Source of the DNA: an uncultured Acidobacteriia bacterium
Lineage (GTDB): Bacteria; Acidobacteriota; Terriglobia; Bryobacterales; Bryobacteraceae
Direction: 5' to 3'
NCBI GenBank assembly: GCA_903828455.1
Contig: CAIKMJ010000073.1
Coordinates: forward strand, 1-64,000
DNA length: 64,000 bases
Positions 54,901 through 63,025 of this stretch are shown one piece after another; position 1 is the stretch's first letter; each line of letters begins with the position of its first letter. Made by a program: the position numbers and the translations under genes. The notes beneath the pieces were generated by a model that was not told where the DNA came from, did no database searches, and saw nothing but the letters and a program-made list of their open reading frames with translations.

Positions 54901-55949
54901 GAACCGCTCGAATCGACTGCCATCCCGGCCACCTGATCGCCACCCGATCCGCCGAGATATGTCGAATAGATCAACGTCGTACCGGCAGCGTTGATTTTTG
55001 TCACGAACGCGTTGTATGCGCCGGAACCGGACAGACCGCTTTGCACCGCATTTGCCACGGATAAGTCGGTTGCCTGCGTGGCTCCGGCTATCAGAATGTT
55101 GCCCGAGGAGTCGAGAGCAACAGCGCTGCCTGTCGCATAGCCCGTTGCGCCCCCGAAAGCAAACGCATTTACAATCGTCGGGTCGATCACAAGTGCCCGC
55201 GTCCTGTCCCAATGCTCCACGCGAAAGGCAACCTCATCCTGTCCCGTGATCGCAAACCGCCCCGGCACGCTCTCCCGCGCTCCGTTCACTTCCTGATAGA
55301 TCCGCGGCAGCGTGATCCGCAACCCACCCGCCGCCTCGCCCAATTCGAGCGCGCCGTCTGCTCCAAGGCGCACCCCGTCCGCGCCGCTCACCTTCATCCG
55401 GATCAATCCCGGGTCGGCGCCGGCCTTCACCACCAGGTCGAACTCGATTTGGCGCTGCGTCCCGTAATAGACGACGTCGATCCCTGGGTACACGTCCGCC
55501 CACGACACTTTGTCATACGTCGGCAGCCCGATCTGCCACGTCTTCGGATCGTTACCGCGAATGTAATTGATCTTGCCCGGCAGTTCCGTTCCGGGTCGGG
55601 CGTGCCCCGCGTGCCCACCGGCAAACTCGAGGGCAACCACGCTGCCGTCTTTACCGGACTGCGTACGCGCCATCGCAACCGTGGCCTTTGCCTTCTCCAG
55701 CGCAACGGTATAACCCTGGCTGCGCGCGACAAAGCGGTCGCCTCCGCCCGGCGCCCGTTCGAAGGCCAGCGGTAACCGCGCGAAGGTCTCCCGCGCCCGT
55801 TCCCGCAGCTCTTGTTGGGCCGCCGGCTCGATCGGTCCGCCCTGAATCCGGGATGACGCAACCTGTGCAGCCGCAACGCTTTCCAGCATTCCGACCGAAA
55901 CGAGAATGGAAAGAAGCAAGAACGAAAAACGCCGACGCCGTTGTGGCAA
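48954..55949 (-). CDS. Giant exported repeat protein: SBBP and Asp-box propellers, BACON/Ig-like domains, 83-residue repeats
   Basis: A 2,331-residue protein. The TTG at 55949 follows GGAGG and opens a signal peptide ('MPQRRRRFSFLLLSILVSVG'); an upstream GTG at 56012 is less likely. In order: an N-terminal domain before SBBP repeats (about 30-265), SBBP beta-propeller repeats (about 280-616; 'STYLGGSGGDQVAGMAVDSS'), seven Asp-box motifs (such as 'STDGGATW', about 620-890), two BACON-like domains (about 1000-1165), an Ig-like domain ('APYTWSVTTGALPPGLTLNT'), seven 83-residue repeats (about 1264-1846), an 11-glycine linker, two more BACON-like domains, and a Solibacter-type C-terminal domain ('ISIYGTNLSDSTATWNGDFP', 'LELFGVGFGPTNPPVPAGQP'). 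Likely a cell-surface or extracellular adhesin/binding protein. Confidence 0.85.
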   Translation of the reverse strand: MPQRRRRFSFLLLSILVSVGMLESVAAAQVASSRIQGGPIEPAAQQELRERARETFARLPLAFERAPGGGDRFVARSQGYTVALEKAKATVAMARTQSGKDGSVVALEFAGGHAGHARPGTELPGKINYIRGNDPKTWQIGLPTYDKVSWADVYPGIDVVYYGTQRQIEFDLVVKAGADPGLIRMKVSGADGVRLGADGALELGEAAGGLRITLPRIYQEVNGARESVPGRFAITGQDEVAFRVEHWDRTRALVIDPTIVNAFAFGGATGYATGSAVALDSSGNILIAGATQATDLSVANAVQSGLSGSGAYNAFVTKINAAGTTLIYSTYLGGSGGDQVAGMAVDSSGSAWITGSTSSADFPMLNAAQSLSGGSGDAFVARLSSTGALQFSTFLGGSGYDAGAGIAIDGSGNGYVTGSASSGFPTTAGVLKSTSASQNAFVAKYSPTGALQYSTLLGGSGTDSGAGIAVDTSGTAYVTGSANSATFTGAPGGGAQATYGGSGDAFVARLNPTGTALLYFTFLGGANADSGATIAVDTGGNAYIAGTTSSSGLATAGAAQTTYAGAQSAFVAKLNAAGSVFSYISYLGGNHGSAASGLAIDGSGNVYVAGSTSSDNFPTVGAVQSQNAITTSLFQSPDSGATWSAFDLNLPAAVSQISFNPSGSSAVVLTNGGIYRTTNGGTSWTQQSSQTPSYIGRSPVTATTIYAATQSGSVYRSTDDGATWTLMGSVPSQLVSGLAGDPSTANTVYAYYANFSSSAANSMYRSTDGGATWTSVAGNTWTTGVNSVAVTTDGAVYAAVNGGGIYKSTNQGTAWTQVLAQAPYQQPFGLAAAGTTVYYAAYYAMYKSTDGGSTWPTLSGVTGAGSVAVAPGNPSVVYVFSGKSGAVQHSVDGGATWSAQTWTPELANWDQSAQLAVDPSNNAHITFTGAVIPTGFAAKLNSTGSALLWSTYLGGSGIAQPYSVATDGAGNAFVVGYGSVPVTSAPFQSGSVFLAKISDATASCSVTASPGSMLGPTTGGQLIFSVTAPSGCAWTASTNQSWAVVSNGASGTGSGYVFVQTTPRPDTGSQTANLTIGSQNILITQPGSSCTYSAGSSGYTVSAAGGPVTVPLTVTAGCPWVLTNNFPGTVTVNSGASGTGNGTISLTIAANLSGVSRTLGFSLGNLTAFNITQSGAGVAVTSTTLATATAGTGYSESLTADGGTAPYTWSVTTGALPPGLTLNTSTGLISGTPTSAAGSPYSFSVTAKDSAAVVSAPKSLSIQVLATQTITFGTLSNQALGSAPFSISATATSGLTVAFASNSTGICTVSGTTVTLVALGTCSITASQAGNTSYAAATSVTQTFTVTPTSQTITFGTLSSQPLGTAPFSISATATSGLTVTFASNSTGICTVSGTTVTLVAVGTCSITASQAGNTNYAAATPVTQTFSVTQGSQTITFGTLSSQLFGTTPFSISATATSGLTVTFASNSTGICTVSGTTVTLVALGTCSITASQAGNTNYAAATPVTQTFSVTQGSQTITFGTLSGQSFGTAPFSISATATSGLTVTFASNSTGICTVSGSTVTLVATGTCSITASQAGNTNYAAATPVTQTFSVTQGSQTITFGALSGQSFGTAPFSISATSTSGLTVTFASNSTGVCTVSGSTVTLVAIGTCSITASQAGNANYAAATPVTQTFSVTQGSQTITFGTQSGQSFGTAPFSISATATSGLTVTFASNSTGICTVSGSTVTLVAIGTCSITASQAGNANYAAATPVTQTFSVTQGTQTITFNAPGTVTLPASALSLTATASSGLTVSFASNSTSVCTVSGSSVTPLTAGTCSITASQAGNANYAAATPVTQTFVINPASTSGGGGGGGGGGGVGSIVGTLAAAPTSLNFSVPVGTTSSQTVTVTYQNLLATGPQLQAAVTATSNSGITWLTVSPASVNMKQTGFDGTTFTYTGTVTITTDASRFGSGNVLTGTVSFTAVDGSVPPPSASASITMTVADPPKLTAAPQSLSFTYQQGSTSKPAPQSIAVTGNISGLTYTAAASTVSGGNWLSVSSAGGQTPGSVPVTVNVANLGPGTYSGTVTLVDGVASAKVPVTLTILASNAPVISASGIVPVYSTLTSIEAGSWISIYGTNLSDSTATWNGDFPTTLGGVSVTINGKAAYLWYVSPTQINVQAPDDTATGVVTVVVTTLHGSFSSTVTLAPASPSFSLLDGKHAAAVILTPAGTGAYGGGTYDLLGPAGAFPFSTRAVKAGEVLELFGVGFGPTNPPVPAGQPFSGAAPTVNPVTITVGGVPANVSFAGITGAGLYQFNLTVPSVGSGDRSIQATVNGVQTQPGPVITVQ
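50413..52156. repeat. Seven tandem 249-bp repeats inside the giant protein gene
   Basis: Each unit encodes 83 residues beginning 'QTITFG' and containing 'CTVSG' and 'GTCSITASQAGN'. Units 2 to 6 are nearly identical at the DNA level, unit 1 and unit 7 (beginning 'QTITFNAPGTVTLPASALS') are more diverged, so the middle copies arose by recent duplication or gene conversion. The first unit in the coding direction ends near 52156 and the last near 50413. Confidence 0.9.
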
Positions 55950-56121
55950 ATGAATCCTCCGCTGGCGGGAACGGCACGCCAGTCCTACGGTCAGTATAAG
56001 CCCCGGAGGCACGTATTGTCCCCCAAATTACCGACTCGCGCGGGCGGATAAATCTGAGACCGCAAACTATTTCTTACTCTTGCTGTCAGCTACTTCAGCA
56101 ATGAACCCAACGGTAAAAAAA

Positions 56122-56886
56122 TCAGCGACCCGGCTGCATGCCGAGCGCCTTATATACCCCCGCCGCCTCGGGCGACGACAGATAATCGAGCAGCGCCTTC
56201 GCGCCTGCCGGATCTTTGGCGTGGGCGGAAACAAAGCCCACCAGAGTCGTCGGTGTCGAAACCTCCCGCGGCAGCGTGCCCACCTTATCGATTCCCGGGT
56301 CGTCCATCTCACTCAAAAACGTCAAGCCAATCTCCACTTCCCCCTTCGCCGCCATCGCCATCGCACCGGCACCGCCCTGCGCGCGTTTGATCTTCGGCTC
56401 CATCTGATCGGCAATCCCCAGCTTTCGCAGCGTCTCTTCAAAGCTGACGCCCGCCGCCGCCCCTGCCTTCGGATCCGGATAGGCGATGGACTTCGCCGCC
56501 AACAGCATCCGCTTAACCGCCTCGGGCGTCGAAATGTCCGGCCTCGGTGCGCCTTTCCGCACCGCGACTCCGACCGCCACGCTCGCCAGCGGCGTCGCGC
56601 TGCCGGCCACCACGTTGCCCGACGCCAACACCTCGGGGTACGGAGGCTGCACGACCGGCACGTCGAAAGCCTCGCCGGCCGTGACCTGCCGCTTCGTCCC
56701 GAGGCCTGACCCGAAGGTCGCATTCACCTTGCGGCCCGTACTCCTCTCAAACCCGGGGAGGAGTTGCTCGATGGCCGCTTTGATGCCGCCGGGAGCAATC
56801 AGAGTGATCTCATTGCTTTGAGCACTGGCACCCGGCAGACTGCCGAGAGCGACGGCGACAAGAACAGACAGAGGCAGATATTTCAT
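56122..56886 (-). CDS. Molybdate-binding periplasmic protein ModA-like
   Basis: A 254-residue protein with signal peptide through 'SLPGASAQ'. 'ITLIAPGGIKAAIEQLLPGF', 'GSGLGTKRQVTAGEAFDVPV' and 'GEVEIGLTFLSEMDD' fit the ModA/bacterial extracellular solute-binding family 11. It would bind molybdate or another oxyanion in the periplasm. The membrane and ATPase genes (modB, modC) are not next to it, so either they lie elsewhere or this one has another role. It is divergent from the cytochrome-PQQ gene at 57033. A molybdenum enzyme is encoded at 35547-38347. Confidence 0.7.
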   Translation of the reverse strand: MKYLPLSVLVAVALGSLPGASAQSNEITLIAPGGIKAAIEQLLPGFERSTGRKVNATFGSGLGTKRQVTAGEAFDVPVVQPPYPEVLASGNVVAGSATPLASVAVGVAVRKGAPRPDISTPEAVKRMLLAAKSIAYPDPKAGAAAGVSFEETLRKLGIADQMEPKIKRAQGGAGAMAMAAKGEVEIGLTFLSEMDDPGIDKVGTLPREVSTPTTLVGFVSAHAKDPAGAKALLDYLSSPEAAGVYKALGMQPGR

Positions 56887-57032
56887 AGATTTGGCCGCGG
56901 GAATTGCACTTAAGGGAACGGGCGAATTATATCGTAGTTGCGCCGCCGTACGCTCCGAAACTCAAGCCACAGGCCCGCGACAGCTCCCCTTTTCCCTTGA
57001 CTCTGGGTCATACTATTCGCGAGGCAGATCCG

Positions 57033-58817
57033 ATGACGACGCGAACTCTTCTTGCAGGCATCACCGTGGCGCTTTGTGCCGCCCCTTTGACGATGGCGCA
57101 ATTGCCGAAGTCCGCAAAGCTGTTCGATCAGCATTGCGTAACCTGTCACGCCAACGTGCCCGGCAGCGCCGGTCCGGAAGCAGGGGTGCTGCGCAGGCTC
57201 ACGCCCGAGTCGATCGTCGCAAAGCTCGGCAGCCACGGTGCCGTCAGCGCACTCCCGCCAGCCGACAAAATTGCCATCGCCGAATATCTGTCGGCCCGCA
57301 GCTATACGCCGGACGGTCTGGGTCAGGCCGCGAAGATGTCGAACCCGTGCCAGTCCGCGGCCCCCATCTCGTCCATTTCCGATGCGCCCGCCTGGAACGG
57401 CTGGGGCGTAGACCCCACCAATGCACGCTTTCAATCCGCCCGGTCAGCTGGACTTCCAGCCGACCGGGTTTCGGGCCTGAAGCTCAAATGGGCCTTCGGA
57501 TTTCCCGCCGGCTCGTCGCTGTATGGCCAGCCAACGGTAGCCGCCGGACGCGTCTTCATCGGACTCAACAGCGGCTACGTCTATTCCATTGACGCCGCGT
57601 CCGGCTGCGTCTACTGGTCGTTCCAGGCCAGATCCGGCGTGCGCAACGCCATCAGCATCGGCGAGATCAAAGGCCGCGGCGGCTCCCGGTTCGCGCTGTA
57701 CTTTGGCGACGTTCGCGCGAATGTCTACGCCATAGATGCCACCACGGGAACGCTGCTTTGGGAAAATCGCGTAGATGATAACGCCGCCGCCGGCATCACC
57801 GGCGCACCGGCGCTGTACGAAGGCCGACTGTATGTTCCGGTTTCCTCGCGCGAAGAGGCCAACGGCCCGAATCCTCTTTATCCCTGTTGCACCTTTCGAG
57901 GCAGCGTCGTGGCCCTCGATGCCGGCACGGGAAAGACAATCTGGAAATCTTACGTAATTCAGCAGGAGCCAAAAGCCACGCACAAAAACTCCATCGGCAC
58001 GCAGATGTACGGACCGGCCGGCGGAGCGGTGTGGAACACCCCCACCATCGACCCGAAGAACAAAGCCCTCTACATCGGCACCGGCAACACCTACACCGAA
58101 CCCGCCGCCGCGGGAACCGATGCCATCATGGCCCTGGATCTCGCCACCGGCAAACATCTGTGGAGCGTGCAGGATACACTGAACGACGCCTGGATGGCCT
58201 GCGGCGAGGCCTGGGGCACCGCGAACTGCCCCCGGGAAATGGGGCCCGATTATGACTTCGGTGCCTCGCCGGTCTTACGCACCCTCCCGAGCGGCAAACG
58301 CCTGCTGATTGCAGGTCAAAAAAGCGGCATGATCTGGGCGCACGACCCCGATCAGAAGGGTGCCGTCGTCTGGAAGACGCAGATCCCCGAAAATCTGGCC
58401 CTCGGCGAAATCACCTTCGGCGGCGCTGCCGACGATCAATACGCCTATTTCGGTGTTAGCAGCGTCGGCGTGGCGGCCGTGCGTCTGTCGAACGGGGAGC
58501 GCGCGTGGACTACGCCCATCAAAGCGGCCGGCCCCCGCCTCGGAATCGGCGCGGCGCTGACCGTCATCCCCGGTGCCGTTTTCGGCGGCGGCTACGACGG
58601 GGTGGTGCGCGCTCTGTCCACGAAGGACGGCGAACTCCTCTGGCAGTTCAACATGTTGCAGGAGTTCAAAACCGTCAACGGCGTCCCGGCGAAAGGCGGC
58701 TCCATGGGTTCGGCCGGCCCGGTCATCGCAGGAGGAACGGTATTCGTTCCGTCCGGCTACACGTTCGGTGAGCGCGGCACTCCAGGAAACGCGCTGCTGG
58801 CTTTCTCGCCGGAATAA
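57033..58817 (+). CDS. Secreted cytochrome c-fused PQQ-type propeller (polyvinyl-alcohol-dehydrogenase-like)
   Basis: A 594-residue protein from the ATG at 57033. Signal peptide near 'CAAPLTMAQ'. A cytochrome c domain with the heme motif 'CVTCH' (residues 35-39) covers about residues 28-90, followed by a PQQ propeller: 'LKWAFGFPAGSSLYGQPTVA', 'YVYSIDAASGCVYW', 'GKHLWSVQDTLNDAW' and 'GGVVWKTQI'-type strands (here 'KGAVVWKTQIPENL'). Such quinohemoproteins oxidise alcohols in the periplasm. The paralog at 9819 lacks the heme domain. Alcohol or polymer substrate unknown. Confidence 0.85.
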   Translation: MTTRTLLAGITVALCAAPLTMAQLPKSAKLFDQHCVTCHANVPGSAGPEAGVLRRLTPESIVAKLGSHGAVSALPPADKIAIAEYLSARSYTPDGLGQAAKMSNPCQSAAPISSISDAPAWNGWGVDPTNARFQSARSAGLPADRVSGLKLKWAFGFPAGSSLYGQPTVAAGRVFIGLNSGYVYSIDAASGCVYWSFQARSGVRNAISIGEIKGRGGSRFALYFGDVRANVYAIDATTGTLLWENRVDDNAAAGITGAPALYEGRLYVPVSSREEANGPNPLYPCCTFRGSVVALDAGTGKTIWKSYVIQQEPKATHKNSIGTQMYGPAGGAVWNTPTIDPKNKALYIGTGNTYTEPAAAGTDAIMALDLATGKHLWSVQDTLNDAWMACGEAWGTANCPREMGPDYDFGASPVLRTLPSGKRLLIAGQKSGMIWAHDPDQKGAVVWKTQIPENLALGEITFGGAADDQYAYFGVSSVGVAAVRLSNGERAWTTPIKAAGPRLGIGAALTVIPGAVFGGGYDGVVRALSTKDGELLWQFNMLQEFKTVNGVPAKGGSMGSAGPVIAGGTVFVPSGYTFGERGTPGNALLAFSPE

Positions 58818-58980
58818 TGCGATTTGCCGTGCCGATGGCGGGCGCGATCCCGGAATCGGGCGCTTGCCGGTGCCGGTCGCCGCGCGGGCCAGTTCGTCGG
58901 TTTACATGCGGCGACGCAGCTTCGCCCGCACGGGCTATCCGTGGCCTTGCCGGATACGATGACGAAAGTTCTGAAGCGGG

Positions 58981-60021
58981 TTACGGACGGAATTCGCGGA
59001 CCATCTGGACGACGGCCTTTACGTGATCCACCGGAGTCTCCGGCAGAATGCCGTGCCCCAAATTGAAGATATGGCCAGGCCGCGTGCCCGTGCGTCGCAG
59101 CAGGTCGTGGACCTTGTTGCGCAACTCGGGAAGCGGCGCGAACAGCGCCACGGGATCGAGGTTGCCCTGAATCGCTGAGCGGTAGGAGATATCCATCCAC
59201 GCCTGATCGATATTAATCCGCCAGTCGCAGCCCATCACGTCGCCGCCGGCCGCGTGCAGTTCGCGGAAGTAACCGGAAGCGCCGGTGCCGAAGTGGATGA
59301 CAGGCACACCGCTCGACTTAATGCGCTCAATCAGTGCCCGCGAGTACGGCTGGGCGAAGCGGACGTAATCATCGCCAGCCAGCGCGCCGACCCAGCTGTC
59401 GAACACCTGAATGGCTCGCGCACCGGAAGCAACCTGCATGATGGCGAACGGCGCCAGCACGTCGACGATCTTGCCCATCAGGCGGCGCCAGAGGGTTTCA
59501 TCGGAGTACATCATACGCTTGGTGCGAATGAAGTTGCGCGACGCCCCGCCTTCGATCATGTAACTGGCGAGAGTGAACGGCGCGGCGCAGAAGCCAATCA
59601 CCGGCACCCGGCCGGCAAGGGCACGGACCGTCTGCTGGATGGCCTCGCCCACGTAGCCAAGGTCGTCGGTATTCGACGTAGAAATCGCGTCCACATCCTC
59701 GCTGCTGAGGATCGGGTTGTGGATGACGGGGCCTTCGCCCTGCGCATAGGTGAGCTTGAGGCCCATCGGCTCCACGGGCAGGAGAAGGTCGGCAAAAATG
59801 ATGGCGGCATCGACGTCGAGCGCTTCCACCGGTTGGAGCGTAACCGCGGCAGCAAGGTCGGGACGTTTGCAGATTTCGAGCAGCGAGTGCCGGGCCCGGA
59901 TGTCGCGATAGGACTTCATGTACCGGCCAGCCTGACGCATGAACCACACAGGCCGGACATCGGTGGGCCGGCGCCGGCAGGCATCGAGGAATCGGCTGGT
60001 CATGGGGGCAACGCGCATCAT
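58981..60021 (-). CDS. hemE: Uroporphyrinogen decarboxylase
   Basis: A 346-residue protein. The start is uncertain: ATG at 60021 is chosen over a TTG at 60051 and an ATG at 60003; none has a strong ribosome site. 'VRPVWFMRQAGRYMKSYRDI' is the signature substrate-binding region, and 'GFCAAPFTLASYMIEGGASR' and 'HFGTGASGYFRELH' are other conserved parts. It converts uroporphyrinogen III to coproporphyrinogen III in heme and related tetrapyrrole synthesis. Cytoplasmic. Confidence 0.95.
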   Translation of the reverse strand: MMRVAPMTSRFLDACRRRPTDVRPVWFMRQAGRYMKSYRDIRARHSLLEICKRPDLAAAVTLQPVEALDVDAAIIFADLLLPVEPMGLKLTYAQGEGPVIHNPILSSEDVDAISTSNTDDLGYVGEAIQQTVRALAGRVPVIGFCAAPFTLASYMIEGGASRNFIRTKRMMYSDETLWRRLMGKIVDVLAPFAIMQVASGARAIQVFDSWVGALAGDDYVRFAQPYSRALIERIKSSGVPVIHFGTGASGYFRELHAAGGDVMGCDWRINIDQAWMDISYRSAIQGNLDPVALFAPLPELRNKVHDLLRRTGTRPGHIFNLGHGILPETPVDHVKAVVQMVREFRP

Positions 60022-60280
60022 TTCGGTAAAACCACTTTCTGTCCGCCGCAAAAACGCGGGCGGGAACCGGAACCGGGTCCGGGGTGAATCTGGCCGCCGG
60101 GGCGGCTAAAACTTAATAGCCCCTTTTATTTTCAGCGTCTTGCAGCTAAAAACCGAGCAGCACAAGTCGGGGCGCGCCACCATCGGGCGCCACGGGGCAA
60201 CAAAAACAAAACTATCACAAAGTGTTTGGTTTCGGGGGGATTTTTTGCGCAAATCGGCAGAGCTGTGGAAAAATCGGCGA

Positions 60281-60631
60281 TTACTCCCGGGCCTTCATTC
60301 TCTTTGTCCGGCGGAGCAGGAAATCGATGCGGCTTTCGGCGTCCGGGTGGGTGTCAGGGGCAAAGTGCAGGTCCGGAACCCGCCGGAGATTGAGGCGCGT
60401 GGCGAGTTCATGCTTGAGAAAGCCCTTGGCGTGTTCGAGAGCGGCCTGGGCTGCTTTTTCCGCTCCGGCGTCGGCACTGAACTTCACATGGGCGTGGCGC
60501 ATGTCGGGAGAGACTTCGGCAAGGGTGACATTCACCGAGAGCAGGCGCGGGTCGTCCATCTCGAAGCCGATGATTTCCGCGAGTTCCTCTTTGACCGCAA
60601 GGGAGACGCGCTGGGAGCGATGCTCTTCCAT
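60281..60631 (-). CDS. rbfA: Ribosome-binding factor A
   Basis: A 116-residue KH-like protein. 'EEHRSQRVSLAVKEELAEII', 'VTLAEVSPDMRHAHVKFSAD' and 'FLKHELATRLNLRRVPDLHF' are the standard RbfA motifs. It helps mature the 16S rRNA end of the 30S subunit, needed especially in the cold. It lies downstream of infB and ylxP on the same strand, but a large ASPIC/UnbV gene comes between. Confidence 0.95.
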   Translation of the reverse strand: MEEHRSQRVSLAVKEELAEIIGFEMDDPRLLSVNVTLAEVSPDMRHAHVKFSADAGAEKAAQAALEHAKGFLKHELATRLNLRRVPDLHFAPDTHPDAESRIDFLLRRTKRMKARE

Positions 60632-60707
60632 ACTCTTCCTATGATGCCAGCCGCGCTCCGTTCGCGCGGCGGCGCGCGGGCCGGATCCGGCCAGGTTCGC
60701 GAACGAA

Positions 60708-62906
60708 CTACGGGGCCGCGGTTTCGCGGATCGTCAAAAAGCGGTCCGCCGCCACTCCGGCCAGCTTCTGTTTTGTGCCGGAGGGCCACTCGATCTCAAT
60801 CGTCCGAACCTCCGCATCGCCGCCGAGACCGAAGTGCAAAATGGGATCGCTGGACGAAGCGTACCCGACCGCGGTGGTGACACGGTTCCACTGCTCGCCC
60901 GACGAGGTGACAATATGCACGCGCGCACCAATGCCGTCACGATTGCTCCGCGTGCCGACGAGCCGCAGCTGGATCCAGTGGCCCGCCGTGGCCGTCGTGT
61001 TGGTCAGGATGAGCGGACGCTCGTTGAGCCTCGAAACGACGACGTCGATCTTCCCGTCATGGTTAAAGTCGCCAAACCCGGAGCCCCGGTAAAAGCCGTC
61101 ACCGGGCAGGGCTTCCGCTTTGAATGTTCCGCCGCCGTGATTGACGAAGACGACGTTGGGCAGCCGGGATTTGCGGCCGGAATTGAATTCGGCGTTATCG
61201 AGCACGTGGCCGCCGGCGACGAAGATGTCCTTGTAGCCATCGTTATTCAGATCGTAGAAGCCGGTGCCCCAGCCTGAGTAGGGGCGGCTTTCACGCGCCA
61301 TGCCGCTCGGCGAGGTCGTATTGGCGAAGAGATTGGGACCGATCCCGCGGTAAAGCGAAAACAGTTCGTCGGGCAATGCGGTGACGAACAGATCCTCGCG
61401 GCCATCGTTGTCGTAATCACGGAAATCGGTTCCCATGGAGGAGATCACGGCCCCGTCGTCGTTATAAGCAACACCGGCTTCGAGGGCAATTTCGCGGAAC
61501 CTGCCGTTGCCGTCATTGTGAAAGAAGGAATTGGGCAGATTGTCGTTGGTGACGAAGGCCTCAAGCCGGCCGTCGCCATCGGAATCGCCGAACGCCACGC
61601 TCATTCCTTTTCCTGGATGGGCTTCCAGCCCCGCTTCCTTCGAGACGTTCCGAAAGTGCCCTCCTCCCTCGTTGTGGTACAGCAGATTCGTCATGGGCCC
61701 GTACGAAAGCGGATGGCAGTACTGCCGCACCCCGGGCGCAACAGCGCTGCAGGTCGCGTCACGCGCCGGGTCCCAGTTGACGTAGCGCACCACGAACAAA
61801 TCGAGGCGGCCGTCGTTATCGTAATCGAACCAGCCGGCGGCGGCGGTGAAACCCAGTTCCCCGCCGAGTCCCGATGCGGTCGTGATGTCTTCGAACGTTC
61901 CGTCCCCCCGGTTGCGATACAGCGTGTTCGACTTCACACCCGTGACGAACAGATCTTCGTGCCCGTCGTTGTCAAAATCGCCGACCGCCACGCCCATGGA
62001 GTAGCCTTCGCCGGCGACTCCCGCACGTGCGGTGACATCGGTAAAGGTGCCGTTATGGTTGTTGCGAAACAGACGATTGCCGTAGGAGGGGTCGGTCTTG
62101 CGCAGCGTGGGGAAGGTGGCGCCGTTCGCGATGAAAATATCGGGCCAGCCGTCACCATCGTAATCGAATACGGCCACACCGCCCAGCATGGTCTCCGGCA
62201 GGTGCTTATCCCCTGTCGCGCCATTGCGCACGATCATGTCGAGTGTGGATTCGCGGAACCGTATGGCGGCCGATGCCACATCTGCCGCCGGATGCGCCGG
62301 GGTCGCCGGAACCATGCGCTGCTCGCGGGCGAGTTCGGTCCTCGCACCGGGCACGCCTGCGGCGGCCGCTTTGGTAAGAAGGGCGATGCTGTCCTGGACG
62401 CGCCCCTGCCGCAGCATGGAGCGGGCTAAGTCGATCTGCGCGACGGTTTCGCCTGCGTCAACGGCCTGGCGAAAGCGCTGTTCCGCTTCCTTCGTGCGGC
62501 CAAGTGCATCGAGGGTCCGGGCGAGACCGGCCAGAGAAGCACCGCGGCCATCCGGGATCTCGATGGCCTTCTGGTAGGCGGCCAGAGCTTCCGGGAAAAG
62601 TGCGCGGCGGAAGGCTATCTTGCCGAGCATGAAGCAGGCTTCCGGTTCGCGGGGATCGAGCGTGCAGGCCCGGCGCAGCGGATCGATGGCCTTCCAGCTT
62701 CCGCTCTGCTCCTGATACACCTGCCCGAGCATCTTCTGGTAATGGGCGTTCGCCGGTTGTTCCTTCACCGCCATCTCAAACTCGCGGATAGCGGCGGCGT
62801 AGTTGCGGGCGCGGTAAGCCTCCATCCCGAGATCGAAGGCAGATGCCGCGCACAACAGCGCAGCAGCGCAGCCGGCCAGCAGGGTCGATCGCTTCCAATG
62901 TTTCAT
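60708..62906 (-). CDS. Secreted TPR-FG-GAP-ASPIC/UnbV protein
   Basis: A 732-residue protein from the ATG at 62906. Signal peptide through 'AALLCAASAF'. Residues 25-180 have TPR-like repeats ('MEAYRARNYAAAIREFEMAV'). Then come FG-GAP/VCBS calcium-binding blades of a seven-bladed propeller ('VAVFDYDGDGWPDIFIANGA', 'VAVGDFDNDGHEDLFVTGV', 'FRDYDNDGREDLFVTALPD'). The end ('GIGARVHIVTSSGEQWNRVT', 'GDAEVRTIEIEWPSGTKQKL') is an ASPIC/UnbV domain. Such proteins are exported and surface-associated; function unknown. It lies between ylxP and rbfA. Confidence 0.85.
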   Translation of the reverse strand: MKHWKRSTLLAGCAAALLCAASAFDLGMEAYRARNYAAAIREFEMAVKEQPANAHYQKMLGQVYQEQSGSWKAIDPLRRACTLDPREPEACFMLGKIAFRRALFPEALAAYQKAIEIPDGRGASLAGLARTLDALGRTKEAEQRFRQAVDAGETVAQIDLARSMLRQGRVQDSIALLTKAAAAGVPGARTELAREQRMVPATPAHPAADVASAAIRFRESTLDMIVRNGATGDKHLPETMLGGVAVFDYDGDGWPDIFIANGATFPTLRKTDPSYGNRLFRNNHNGTFTDVTARAGVAGEGYSMGVAVGDFDNDGHEDLFVTGVKSNTLYRNRGDGTFEDITTASGLGGELGFTAAAGWFDYDNDGRLDLFVVRYVNWDPARDATCSAVAPGVRQYCHPLSYGPMTNLLYHNEGGGHFRNVSKEAGLEAHPGKGMSVAFGDSDGDGRLEAFVTNDNLPNSFFHNDGNGRFREIALEAGVAYNDDGAVISSMGTDFRDYDNDGREDLFVTALPDELFSLYRGIGPNLFANTTSPSGMARESRPYSGWGTGFYDLNNDGYKDIFVAGGHVLDNAEFNSGRKSRLPNVVFVNHGGGTFKAEALPGDGFYRGSGFGDFNHDGKIDVVVSRLNERPLILTNTTATAGHWIQLRLVGTRSNRDGIGARVHIVTSSGEQWNRVTTAVGYASSSDPILHFGLGGDAEVRTIEIEWPSGTKQKLAGVAADRFLTIRETAAP

Positions 62907-63025
62907 GCGACTAACAATTCTGCCCGTGGCCGGGCTGAAAGTCAAACTGAAATAAGCAGAATTAATGGAAAAGCAAGCCGGATTTCCGCAAACAAACCGG
63001 AATTAACTGAAGAAGGACGGGCTGG

